64,000 nt of DNA from Candidatus Aalborgicola danicus (GTDB lineage Bacteria; Pseudomonadota; Gammaproteobacteria; Burkholderiales; Burkholderiaceae_C): positions 221,567 to 285,566 of the forward strand of contig JADJBC010000045.1 of assembly GCA_016703945.1 (NCBI GenBank), given 5' to 3'. This document shows, piece after piece, positions 52,893 to 61,542 of this stretch (the stretch's first letter is position 1; each line of letters opens with the position of its first letter). A model generated the notes under the pieces. It was not told the DNA's origin, did no database searches, and saw only the letters and a program-made list of their open reading frames with translations. The position numbers were made by a program, and so were the translations under genes.

Positions 52893-53699
52893 CTACCGGT
52901 AACGCGGCGCAATGCTGAAGTACTCAACCCGCGCGTCCAGGTCCGTTGGTTTGCCGTCCACCATCTCCATCGGTGGCACCCGGCCTTCGTAACGCAGGGC
53001 CGTTTTGTTCGCGGTGTCAAAGGTCACACGCAGCGGTGCTATGGCCATACGAATGATGAAGCTGCTGGGTGTGATGGAAAACGCGGTTTGGCCCTGGCCC
53101 TGTTTTTCCAAGCGCACATCAAAGCCGTAGGTGGTTTTCTCTTTCAACACCAGCATGCGCGCGGGAACAGTCTTGCCAGCCAACAAGGCATCCCATTGCG
53201 AGAGGATGAAACCAAACATTGAGGGGCCGGTGACGATAGGGTCGGTTATGTCGTCGCTGGACGTGCTGATTTTTCCGTTGTTATTGAGGCGGTACGCCAC
53301 ATGCCGCCCGTTGTTGCTGACCACGGCGCTGCCGCTGTAACCGGCTTGGATGTTGATGGCATCAAAACGCTGGAGTTCGTAGGCGGGTGAATACGCCGCG
53401 CTTTCGACAATGATGAGCTGGCCCTTGGCGTCGGCGGTGGCGTGGGTCGCCACGGCCCCTGTAGGCATTGCCGCCACTCGGCGCTCATAACGGTACAACG
53501 GCGTTTGCGCTGCAGTGTTGCGCTGGGAGAATGTGGCCCCACGGTAAACCAACTCACCTGCGGCATCCGGCGCTCGGCTGTAGGCGCTCAGTCTTACGGT
53601 GTCGGCAGGTGGCAGCTGCGCCCCGACAAAACAGCTGCTGGTCAACAACACAACGGCGAGCGGGAATTGCAACAACAGGGCCCGTGGGGAGAATTTCAT
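52893..53699 (-). CDS. secreted hypothetical protein (DUF3108-like)
   Basis: A protein of 268 residues with a signal peptide (MKFSPRALLLQFPLAVVLLT, cut near CFVGAQ). The mature part is beta-rich (QLPPADTVRLSAYSRAPDAAGELVYRGATFSQRN..., RYEGRVPPMEMVDGKPTDLDARVEYF). The ending resembles DUF3108-type outer periplasmic proteins, but this is weak. ATG 53699 was chosen because it begins the signal peptide. It is convergent with the LysR gene. Confidence 0.65.
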   Translation of the reverse strand: MKFSPRALLLQFPLAVVLLTSSCFVGAQLPPADTVRLSAYSRAPDAAGELVYRGATFSQRNTAAQTPLYRYERRVAAMPTGAVATHATADAKGQLIIVESAAYSPAYELQRFDAINIQAGYSGSAVVSNNGRHVAYRLNNNGKISTSSDDITDPIVTGPSMFGFILSQWDALLAGKTVPARMLVLKEKTTYGFDVRLEKQGQGQTAFSITPSSFIIRMAIAPLRVTFDTANKTALRYEGRVPPMEMVDGKPTDLDARVEYFSIAPRYR

Positions 53700-53842
53700 A
53701 GCGGTCTTTCTGATGGGTAAAAGGGTTTTGGAAACCCAGACCCCACTGTAAAAAGACACGTCGTTTTGAAACAGGCGCCCGCGATCAAGGCACTCTTGCT
53801 AAATATGCAACGAACCGACCTGGGGCGTTGGAGCGACGGCAA

Positions 53843-55559
53843 TCAAGTGGTGGCAATCACCAAGGTTTGCCAACCCACCCGACAGCTACCCACCTTGATG
53901 CACAAGTCCCCCGAGCCCTTGACCACCAGGGTCACGGTTTTCTCGCTGACATTGCCCCGTGTCCACGGCATGAAGATGCTGATGCCGTGGTGCAGGCCCT
54001 GGCCCCAGCCGTCCAGGTGGCCCATGTCCTGCACCGATTCGGCGGGCGACACCACGGCGTAGTTGTCACCCTCTACATTCAAGCGCAGGCTCTCCGAAAT
54101 CGGCAGGTCCTTGGCCGAGCTCAGGCCATAGCTGCCCAGGTACCCGGTGTTGCGCACACGCACTTCCACACGCAGATGGGCGTCGCCCAGCTTCTCGGTG
54201 CTGACATGCTCCACGTGGATGCGCGGCACCAGGGCCGCCACCCGCAGAAAGGCCGCACTTTGCGCCGCACAGGTTTCAGCTAGCTTGGCCAGCGGCGGAT
54301 TGCTGACACCCACACGCCCGTCATAGCCACCCACTTCAACAGCGCCAAGCTGGGGGTGGTTCACCGCGCGCCAGGGCTTGAAGATGCGGCCCTGGTTGAT
54401 GTCGCGGTCCATCTTCCACAGCGCGACAAAATCCTTGCGCTGCAGATGCGTGTAGTGGTCTACAAACGGCTTTTTGCGTTCAATGCCCAACTGGGTGAAC
54501 AGGTCCCACAGCTCCACCACATACGCCAGGCAGCCGCGCTGGTGGTAAGCCCAATCCACCAGGTCGCCGTGCAGGGGTTTGTCGGGCTCGTACAAAAATT
54601 CGTGGAAGCCGCTGACCGTGGGGTAACCGGTGTGTTCGGTCATCCAGGCTTCGGCCTGTTTGTAGATGGCCAGGTCGGTCTGGTCCATCTTGTTGTCGGG
54701 CTTGTCCCCCATGGGGCGAATCACCACACCACCAAAGGTGTGCAGGTTCAGCCAGGCAAAGATGTGCGGGTGGCGGATCGCAAAGTCCATCACCGCGCGG
54801 GTCTCGGGCGCACTGCCGGGGTAATGGCCGGCACCGGCCTGCTCGGGCTCCGGCTTCCAGTGGTGGGAAAAATTGCGGTTGAAGTCGTACTGGTTGTCGC
54901 CCAGGAAATAGGGGTCTGGGATGTGCTGCCCATCAAAGTTGGCGATCAGACCTTCGGGGTACAGCTTGTAGAAGGGGCCCACATCTTCGGGCAGGCGCGG
55001 CACCATGACGGGCGGATTCAGTGGCTGGCCGTCATCGCCCCGCAACTCCACCACTTCACCCAGCGGGTCTTGCTGGCGCATCGTGGCCATCAGGCCGTCG
55101 CCATCCACATCACTGGCCACCCAGTGCGGGTGAGACTGGTTGGCCCGCTCATTGACCGGGCTGGAGCGCACATAACGCCCGGTCTTCAAAATGGCCTCGG
55201 CCCCGTCGGGCGACATACGCGGCACCACATAAAACAGCGTGTTGCGGATGGCCTCCGCCATGTGCGGTGCCAGGGGCTTGCCACCCGCCTCGTTCTTTGC
55301 CGCCGTAGATGGCGATCACGTCCTCGGCCATGGCCAGTGCCACGCTGGAGCCGCAGACTTCAACGGCGTGCATATTGCCGTCAATCCACACCGCAGGGCG
55401 CACCTGCTCCGGGTTGCGACCAATGGTCAGCAATGGGATGTCGCGCCCCTCGGCGCTCTGGCCCAGGCTGGACACGGACACGTAGTCCGGGTAGGACGTG
55501 ACCCAGGCCGATAACTGGGCAGTGAGTTCGGCGTAGTCTAGATATTGGGTGCGAAACAT
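53843..55559 (-). pseudogene. M14 zinc carboxypeptidase, frameshifted
   Basis: The halves join to a carboxypeptidase of about 572 residues. The first frame (55559 down) has the zinc motif H64-xx-E67 in DGNMHAVEVCGSS. At 55295 one extra base breaks the frame after YGGK; the second frame continues as NEAGGKPLAPHMAEAIRNTL and then FYVVPRMSPDGAE, with the third ligand region FAWLNLHTFGGVVIRP and a C-terminal beta-sandwich. Both halves are conserved, so a sequence error is possible. The gene follows psuG by 12 bases and is probably in one operon with psuK-psuG; an export signal was not seen. Confidence 0.88.
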
Positions 55560-55571
55560 AGGTTATGCCGT

Positions 55572-56504
55572 TCAGTGGGATGGGGTTTGAAAGGTCTGGT
55601 ATGCGATGGCAATGGCTGCTGCCAGCCGGGCGTTGTTGAGCACCAGTTGGATGTTGGAGGCCAGGCTGTCGCCGCCCGTCAACTCACACACGCGGGCCAG
55701 CAAAAACGGCGTCGATTCCTTTCCGCCAATGCCCTGGGCTTGTGCCTCTTGCAAGGCCTGCTCTACAGCCGCATCAATGGTCGCGCGCGGCATGGCGTAG
55801 GCCTCCGGAATGGGGTTGGCGACCACCATGCCGCCCTGCAGACCCATGCTCCACTTGGCGTGCAAAACATGGGCGATGGCCTGTGCCGTGTCGAGCTGGT
55901 AGTCCACCTTGAATGCGCTGTCACGGGTAAAGAATGCGGGTAGCCAGGGAGTCTGGTAACCCACCACGGGCACGCCATGGGTCTCCAGGTATTCCAGGGT
56001 GAGGCGCAAGTCGAGGATGGATTTGGCACCGGCACACACCACCGCCACGGGTGTCTGCGCCAACTCCTGCAAGTCCGCCGACACATCAAAACTGTGTTGC
56101 GCCCCGCGGTGCACACCACCGATGCCACCGGTTGCAAACACCCGGATACCCGCCATCGCAGCAATCAACATGGTGGATGCCACCGTGGTCGCGCCCGTGG
56201 TGCCGCTCGCCACGATGAAGGGAATGTCGCGCCGGCTTACCTTGCTCACGCTGCGCCCAGTTGTGCCCAGAATTTCAATCTCGGCCTCGGTCAGCCCGGC
56301 CTTTAAGCGCCCGTTGACGATGGCGATGGTGGCGGGTACCGCGCCGTGTTGGCGCACCTCCGCTTCCACCTGCAAGGCCGTGGCCACATTTTGCGGGTAG
56401 GGCATGCCGTGCGAGATGATGGTGGACTCTAGCGCAACCACGGGCCTGTGTTCGGCCAGGGCTTGCGCCACTTCGGGGTGGATGTCGAGGTAGGTGTTTG
56501 TCAT
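55572..56504 (-). CDS. psuG: pseudouridine-5'-phosphate glycosidase
   Basis: A 310-residue enzyme that cleaves the C-C glycosidic bond of pseudouridine 5'-phosphate to uracil and ribose 5-phosphate. VALESTIISHGMPYPQN, the VSRRDIPF motif and the GGIGGVHRGAQHSFDVSADLQEL block are family signatures. The start at 56504 (MTNTYLDIHPEVAQAL) is preferred to 56531. It lies 39 bases after psuK on the same strand and supplies uracil to the pyrimidine catabolic operon at 21.7-27.6 kb. Confidence 0.95.
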   Translation of the reverse strand: MTNTYLDIHPEVAQALAEHRPVVALESTIISHGMPYPQNVATALQVEAEVRQHGAVPATIAIVNGRLKAGLTEAEIEILGTTGRSVSKVSRRDIPFIVASGTTGATTVASTMLIAAMAGIRVFATGGIGGVHRGAQHSFDVSADLQELAQTPVAVVCAGAKSILDLRLTLEYLETHGVPVVGYQTPWLPAFFTRDSAFKVDYQLDTAQAIAHVLHAKWSMGLQGGMVVANPIPEAYAMPRATIDAAVEQALQEAQAQGIGGKESTPFLLARVCELTGGDSLASNIQLVLNNARLAAAIAIAYQTFQTPSH

Positions 56505-56543
56505 CGTGGTTTGGATTGAAATGGATTGCATCGCGGCTTGGTC

Positions 56544-57518
56544 TTATTGGGGGATGAAATGGTGCATGCACTGCGCCACGGTCGCTGCTGACAGGTTTGG
56601 ATGGTTGGCCTGCTCACAGCCCACGGTCAGCGCGGCACAGCCCAAGGCAAAGGGTATGGAGGTGGACAGGTTTTGCTGATCCACAAAGGCATGGACCAGG
56701 CCCGCCATCAGGGCATCGCCCGCACCGGTGACATTGACCACGGTGGTTGCCCATGCACTGTGCCAGCCGTCGCCCGCGCTGCGGTCACTCCAGAACACGC
56801 CGCGTTCACCCATGCTGACCACCACTTGACACACGCCCTGAGTGTGCAGCCACTGGGCGGCCCGCTCCACATCGGCATCGGTGTGGATGTCAAATTGGCA
56901 CAGCGCTTGGGCTTCCAGCCGGTTCACTTTGAGCAAATGCACTTGGGCCAACCAGGGCCGGATGTGCTGGCACTTGAAGGCCGAAACGGCATCGACAAAA
57001 ACGGGGGTTGAGGCACGGTTGGCAAACAACCAGGCCAGGGTCTGCGCCGTCACATTGCAGTCCACCACAAGGGCCGCCGCTTGACGCACCGAGTCGGCAA
57101 AGGGCTCCAACCGCTCGGGCGTGATACATGCCAAGATGCCCATGTCGTTCACCGCAACGGCCATGTCGCCGTCTGGGCCGTGCAAGGACAAATAGGTCGA
57201 CGTGGACTGGTCCGCAAGCACCCAGCAGCCCTGCACATCCACACCGGCCTTCTGGGTCGCGTCCAGCAGACTGCGGCCGTATAGGTCGTCCCCCACGGCG
57301 GTCAGCAGGCGCGTGGCGTTGCCCAGCCGGGCCAAGTTTTCAGCGACGTTACGCGCCACTCCACCCGGTGCGCAACGGATGCGCCCGGGGTTGGAGTCCG
57401 ATAACACCAGGGGCTGTGGGGTGCTGCCCGAGATGTCCATATTGGCGCCGCCCAGCACCAGAACAAAAGGCTCAGCGGTCTGGGCGTGGTCAGTGGCGGA
57501 GTCTGCGAACGGATTCAT
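56544..57518 (-). CDS. psuK: pseudouridine kinase (PfkB family)
   Basis: A 324-residue PfkB-type kinase that phosphorylates pseudouridine at the 5' position. FVLVLGGANMDISGSTPQPL and PGGVARNVAENLARLG mark the substrate pocket, and the ATP/catalytic signature is VVNVTGAGDALMAGLVHAF, whose GAGD aspartate is the catalytic base. It leads the operon psuK-psuG-M14 peptidase. The divergent gene is a large unidentified secreted protein. Pairing with psuG sets the substrate apart from other PfkB kinases. Confidence 0.94.
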   Translation of the reverse strand: MNPFADSATDHAQTAEPFVLVLGGANMDISGSTPQPLVLSDSNPGRIRCAPGGVARNVAENLARLGNATRLLTAVGDDLYGRSLLDATQKAGVDVQGCWVLADQSTSTYLSLHGPDGDMAVAVNDMGILACITPERLEPFADSVRQAAALVVDCNVTAQTLAWLFANRASTPVFVDAVSAFKCQHIRPWLAQVHLLKVNRLEAQALCQFDIHTDADVERAAQWLHTQGVCQVVVSMGERGVFWSDRSAGDGWHSAWATTVVNVTGAGDALMAGLVHAFVDQQNLSTSIPFALGCAALTVGCEQANHPNLSAATVAQCMHHFIPQ

Positions 57519-57695
57519 GTGATGGATAAGTCAACCCCGGTGTGACAGCGGCGTTTCATGGAAAGCATAGTAATCGACACACACCAACATCCTGCGACCC
57601 TGGAGCATGGCGTGCCACATTGGAATCGTCGCCATAATCGCCCACATTCGTCAAACTCGCGCTCACGCCCCTTCTCGCCCCAACGCCATCCCAGC

Positions 57696-60245
57696 ATGCC
57701 AAACAGCCCCTCACAGGTGAAACCCAATCCGATGGGTTCGCACAATTTGCTCGCCACTTGGCGATGGCTGGCTTTGTTGTTCTGTTCCATCGGCGCCATG
57801 GGCCTGGCCCGGGGCGAAAACAGCAAACCCAACAACCCTTCAAGCCACGCAGGCCCGGTCATCACCGTGACCGTGCAACGGGGTGCGCAGAGCCTGCCCA
57901 TTTTTTACGTCGACAAGCTACAAAAGGGCGACACCGTGCGGGTGGGCACGGACCGCAGCGGTACAACACGCGGTGCCTGGGCCTTGGTGCTGGCTCTGGT
58001 TTCTCCAGCGAGTGATGTAGTCATATCGCGGCAATTCGACCTGACGGCCAAAGATGTGGACGCCAGCATAGCCATCACCGCCGACGACCAGGTGCCTGTC
58101 ATTGTTATTGCCCCGCAGGTCAAAACGCTGTTTGGCTTGAGCACCAGTTTCGAGCAGTCCGCCAGCCTGATCGCCGACGCCATCACCAACGACCCCCAGC
58201 GGTTTTTAGAGCTGCAAAAGATTGAACAAATCAACCTGGCCATTGCCTCGCTAACAACGGGGCTGGACTCCGTGGTGCTCAAACTCAAAACCGAACAAGC
58301 CGTTGACTCAGCAAAGTCCGTGGCCGCAAAATTTGGTGTCAAAAGTGTAGACCCCGAGTGTTTCAAGAATGGCGCAGTGGACACCCGCTGTGTGGCCACA
58401 TCCATAGTCTCCAGTCGCGACCTGAAATTGCCATCCATGGTGGAGCTGGGCAGCCTGGCCCAGCCCTTTGCGACGGCCACCCTGCCGGCGGACATTCTGG
58501 CCAATGTCCGACTGGTGGCGGCGGCCAGCAGCTTTCTGAGCAACAAATACCGGGACCAATACGACTTTGCACCTTCGTTTGCCAAACGCGACGTTGCAGC
58601 CGACACGCTACAGCTGTTTGCCAATGCCCGGTTTCAGAATGGCGACATCAAGACAGCCTATGTCTACGTGCCCAGTTGGTTTGCCGGACAACAGCCCGAG
58701 CTGAGCCTGAACGCCAAACACAGCGTGTGCCTGGCCGGCGGTGAGTTGCCCGCACAAACCAAGGGCCAGCTTGCGCTCAGCAACTATTGGCATGGCTGGA
58801 CGATGGCTTTGTTGGAGGCGGGAAGCGCCCATGTGGTGGCCACGATGGAAGGCGTGCGCGTGGTTCCGGAAAAAGGCGTTCTGACCTTTGACCCGAAGGC
58901 GCTCCCCATCCCAACCGGCAACATGGCGTCGCCACTGGAGGCCCGCCTGACCGGCCAGTACGCGTTCACGCCTGTCTCATTGGGACCGATCCCGGTTGCA
59001 TTGCCGTGGGCCGGTGACCCAAACGAGCAAATTCAAGGATTGGCCAGCCTGGTGGCTGGTGACAAAGCGACGCTGCGCTTCAGCAATGACCAGGCCATGG
59101 CCTGTGTGGAACGCCTGTCACTGCTGGCGAACGGCACCATCTTGGCGACCGCACCGGTCACGGCGGCGAGCGCGACCACGCTCGATCTCACGGGCGTCGA
59201 GGCCAACACCAACACCACCACCAACGCCCAGCTGGAAATCACACAAACCGGCAGGTCCAAGCTGCTGATGCCGGTGCGCATCCTGCCGCGCCGTGCGCTC
59301 GTCAGCCGTATGGAGCGGCACGAACTGGAGAACGATGTCACGGTCTTTGGTCAACACCTGGACCGCATTGCATCCCTGGTATCTGGTGACGTCACCTGCA
59401 CCCCCAGCGTGGCGCCCTACCAAACTCCGACGCCCGGCACCCGCATCTTCAGTTGCCCGCCCGAAGTCGCCCAGGACGGAGTCTTTCCATCCACGATGAC
59501 CGTAGTGCATGGTGGCCAAGAGCCTCCCGCGTTTGAGGCCGGCGTCACCCGGGTCAGCCCCCGCCCGCACCTGGCCCTGGTTACGGGCAAAAATGCACCG
59601 TTGATTGTGTTGTCGACCAAGGCTGTGCAGTGGGGCTTGTCTATGAGCGACCCCCTGGTCTCCGACGATTCCGGCCTGGCCCTGGTGCTGCGGGTGGCCA
59701 AGGGCTACAAGTTGGTGCGCGGCAGTTATGCGCTGCACATCCGTTTTGGCGATGAACCGCCGTCGGACCAAACGCCGTTGAGTGTGCCCTTGATGGCGGA
59801 CCTGGCCCACAACGAGTTGCGCACCCGCAGCCCCATCAACTTTCAGGCGGCGCATTTGCCCAGCATCATCAACCCGGCCTGGTTTCGAGTCGTCCACCAA
59901 CCCTCAGGCTTTGCGGGCGACTGGATGCCTCTCCACAAATCTGTCATCAGCTTGCCCGCATTGGGTGCACCCGCCTGCCGAGCCGATGGCAGGGGGCTGC
60001 AGATAGCGGGCACCCAACTGGACCTGATCGATTGGGCCAGCCGCGACCTGACGCGCACCGCGGCGTCTGACACCAGCCCCGTCACACCTGATCTGGCGTC
60101 GCTGGCGCCCTGTGACCAGGGCCTGTGTCTGGGCATTGACAGGCTGGGGCCGGGGAAACGCCTCAAGGTCAAGGTGCAGTGGGTGGACGAGCGGCTGTTT
60201 GAGGTCAGTTTTCCGACCTCCCCGACCTGTCCGCCCAACGATTGA
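57696..60245 (+). CDS. large secreted protein of unknown function
   Basis: A product of about 849 residues (895 if started at 57558). A signal peptide (NLLATWRWLALLFCSIGAMG, cut near LARGE) starts 15-20 residues in; M at 57732 would put it nearer the end. The mature protein is beta-rich with repeated Ala/Thr/Val-strand segments, four or more cysteines (DPECFKN, TRCVATS, KHSVCLAG, QAMACVERL) and no recognised motif. It begins PVITVTVQRGAQSLPIFYVDKLQKGDTV. No neighbour assigns a role. Coding is supported by length and continuous codon use. Confidence 0.75.
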   Translation: MPNSPSQVKPNPMGSHNLLATWRWLALLFCSIGAMGLARGENSKPNNPSSHAGPVITVTVQRGAQSLPIFYVDKLQKGDTVRVGTDRSGTTRGAWALVLALVSPASDVVISRQFDLTAKDVDASIAITADDQVPVIVIAPQVKTLFGLSTSFEQSASLIADAITNDPQRFLELQKIEQINLAIASLTTGLDSVVLKLKTEQAVDSAKSVAAKFGVKSVDPECFKNGAVDTRCVATSIVSSRDLKLPSMVELGSLAQPFATATLPADILANVRLVAAASSFLSNKYRDQYDFAPSFAKRDVAADTLQLFANARFQNGDIKTAYVYVPSWFAGQQPELSLNAKHSVCLAGGELPAQTKGQLALSNYWHGWTMALLEAGSAHVVATMEGVRVVPEKGVLTFDPKALPIPTGNMASPLEARLTGQYAFTPVSLGPIPVALPWAGDPNEQIQGLASLVAGDKATLRFSNDQAMACVERLSLLANGTILATAPVTAASATTLDLTGVEANTNTTTNAQLEITQTGRSKLLMPVRILPRRALVSRMERHELENDVTVFGQHLDRIASLVSGDVTCTPSVAPYQTPTPGTRIFSCPPEVAQDGVFPSTMTVVHGGQEPPAFEAGVTRVSPRPHLALVTGKNAPLIVLSTKAVQWGLSMSDPLVSDDSGLALVLRVAKGYKLVRGSYALHIRFGDEPPSDQTPLSVPLMADLAHNELRTRSPINFQAAHLPSIINPAWFRVVHQPSGFAGDWMPLHKSVISLPALGAPACRADGRGLQIAGTQLDLIDWASRDLTRTAASDTSPVTPDLASLAPCDQGLCLGIDRLGPGKRLKVKVQWVDERLFEVSFPTSPTCPPND

Positions 60246-60255
60246 GTGACAAATG

Positions 60256-60310
60256 AACCTCCAGCCCACGTAATCAAAGCGTGAGAAGCTATCTTATTGA
60301 TAGCAATTTG
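60256..60310 (+). repeat. short intergenic repeat, copy 6
   Basis: Reads AACCTCCAGCCCACGTAATC, then AAAGCGTGAGAAGCTATCTT and ATTGATAGCAATTTG. The 3' part (GCTATC-TTATT-GATAGC) is itself a small dyad. Same family as 12186, 24526, 29571, 40073 and 47341. It lies just after the large secreted protein gene. Confidence 0.7.
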
Positions 60311-60450
60311 CCTGTCACTGACTGCCCCGCTGATCTTGAACCAGCATTCCCCCAAACTCGGCGGGGACGAACTCGCTCGGGTATCGCATGTTCAGGTGAT
60401 TCTGGCGTAGCATCGACCCTTTGCTTCTGACCCGGTACGGCGACCCCACC

Positions 60451-61200
60451 ATGGAATTTCTACTCGACCCCAACCTCTGGATCGCCTTTGCGATGCTCAC
60501 CGCACTGGAAATTGTGCTGGGTATCGACAACATCATTTTCATCTCCATCCTGGTTGGACGTTTGCCACCAGAACTGCGTGACAAGGCGCGCCGTCTGGGC
60601 CTGGGGTTTGCGATGGTTTCACGCCTGATGTTGCTGTTCTCGCTGAGTTGGATCATGGGGCTGACCACAGACCTGTTCACCGTGATGCAAATGGGTTTTA
60701 GTGGCCGAGACATGGTGCTGCTGCTGGGGGGACTGTTCCTGCTGTACAAGGCATCACACGAAATTTTTGTTGAGGTGGAAGCCCGCGAACAGGATGCACC
60801 GCCCACAACCGACGCCGTTGCCATCAAGGCGGCGGGCACCAAGTTGTTCTGGGCCATCATTGGCCAGATCGCCATCATCGACATCGTGTTTTCGCTGGAC
60901 TCGGTGATCACCGCGGTGGGCATGGTGGACAACATCGCCGTCATGGCGTCCGCGGTGATAGCGTCCGTTGGCGTGATGCTGGTGGCAGCCAAACCGATCG
61001 GTGAGTTTGTAGACCGCCACCCTTCGGTCAAAGTGCTGGCCCTGGCGTTTCTGGTCATGGTGGGCATGGCGCTCACGGCCGAAGCCTTTGACCAGCATGT
61101 GCCCAAGGGCTACATCTATGCCGCCATGGCGTTTTCATTGGGCGTGGAAGCGCTGAACATTCGGGCGCGTGGCAAACGCTTGGCGGCTAAGGGCAACTGA
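60451..61200 (+). CDS. TerC family membrane protein
   Basis: A 249-residue integral membrane protein with about seven helices. MEFLLDPNLWIAFAMLTALEIVLGIDNIIFISIL, with its acidic EIVLGIDN motif, and the second acidic motif QIAIIDIVFSLDSVITAVG are the TerC hallmarks, thought to bind metal ions. TerC/Alx proteins act in manganese export or metallation of exported proteins. ATG 60451 is the family start; the 10-residue extension is rejected. The 205-base leader was checked for a manganese riboswitch and none was recognised. Confidence 0.93.
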   Translation: MEFLLDPNLWIAFAMLTALEIVLGIDNIIFISILVGRLPPELRDKARRLGLGFAMVSRLMLLFSLSWIMGLTTDLFTVMQMGFSGRDMVLLLGGLFLLYKASHEIFVEVEAREQDAPPTTDAVAIKAAGTKLFWAIIGQIAIIDIVFSLDSVITAVGMVDNIAVMASAVIASVGVMLVAAKPIGEFVDRHPSVKVLALAFLVMVGMALTAEAFDQHVPKGYIYAAMAFSLGVEALNIRARGKRLAAKGN

Positions 61201-61268
61201 GGACATTGGGTTCCGCTTTGAATTGACATGTTGGTGCAGAATCTGTCACATCGTGGAGGGCTCTCAAC

Positions 61269-61481
61269 ATGCAGTCGTGGATTTTGCTTTTGCTCATGGT
61301 CGTCGTCCCTGCAGTAGCCCTCATCGGCATGGTCAAGCTGATGCGGGCTCTGAACGCGCCCGATTGGGAGCGCAATCGACGGATACGAATGCAAGGGCCC
61401 TTCGTGCCGCTCAGCGCGGAAGACATTGCCGAGGACGAACGTCGGTGTGCAAAGCGCATCGACTCAGGCTGCGCGCCCTAA
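61269..61481 (+). CDS. small membrane-anchored protein
   Basis: A protein of 70 residues: one N-terminal membrane helix (MQSWILLLLMVVVPAVALIG) followed by a charged cytoplasmic tail (MRALNAPDWERNRRIRMQGPFVPLSAEDIAEDERRCAKRID). The helix could also be a signal anchor. It follows terC by 68 bases on the same strand and may be co-transcribed. No family recognised. Confidence 0.65.
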   Translation: MQSWILLLLMVVVPAVALIGMVKLMRALNAPDWERNRRIRMQGPFVPLSAEDIAEDERRCAKRIDSGCAP

Positions 61482-61542
61482 GCTTCTGCTAAACGGAGTC
61501 CTTGCTCCTGAAAAAATTTCGAAGCTGGCACAACGCAGCCCC

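Noticed and set aside
60311..60450. Possible manganese (yybP-ykoY) riboswitch ahead of terC
   Set aside because: I could not find its conserved core or paired segments in the leader.
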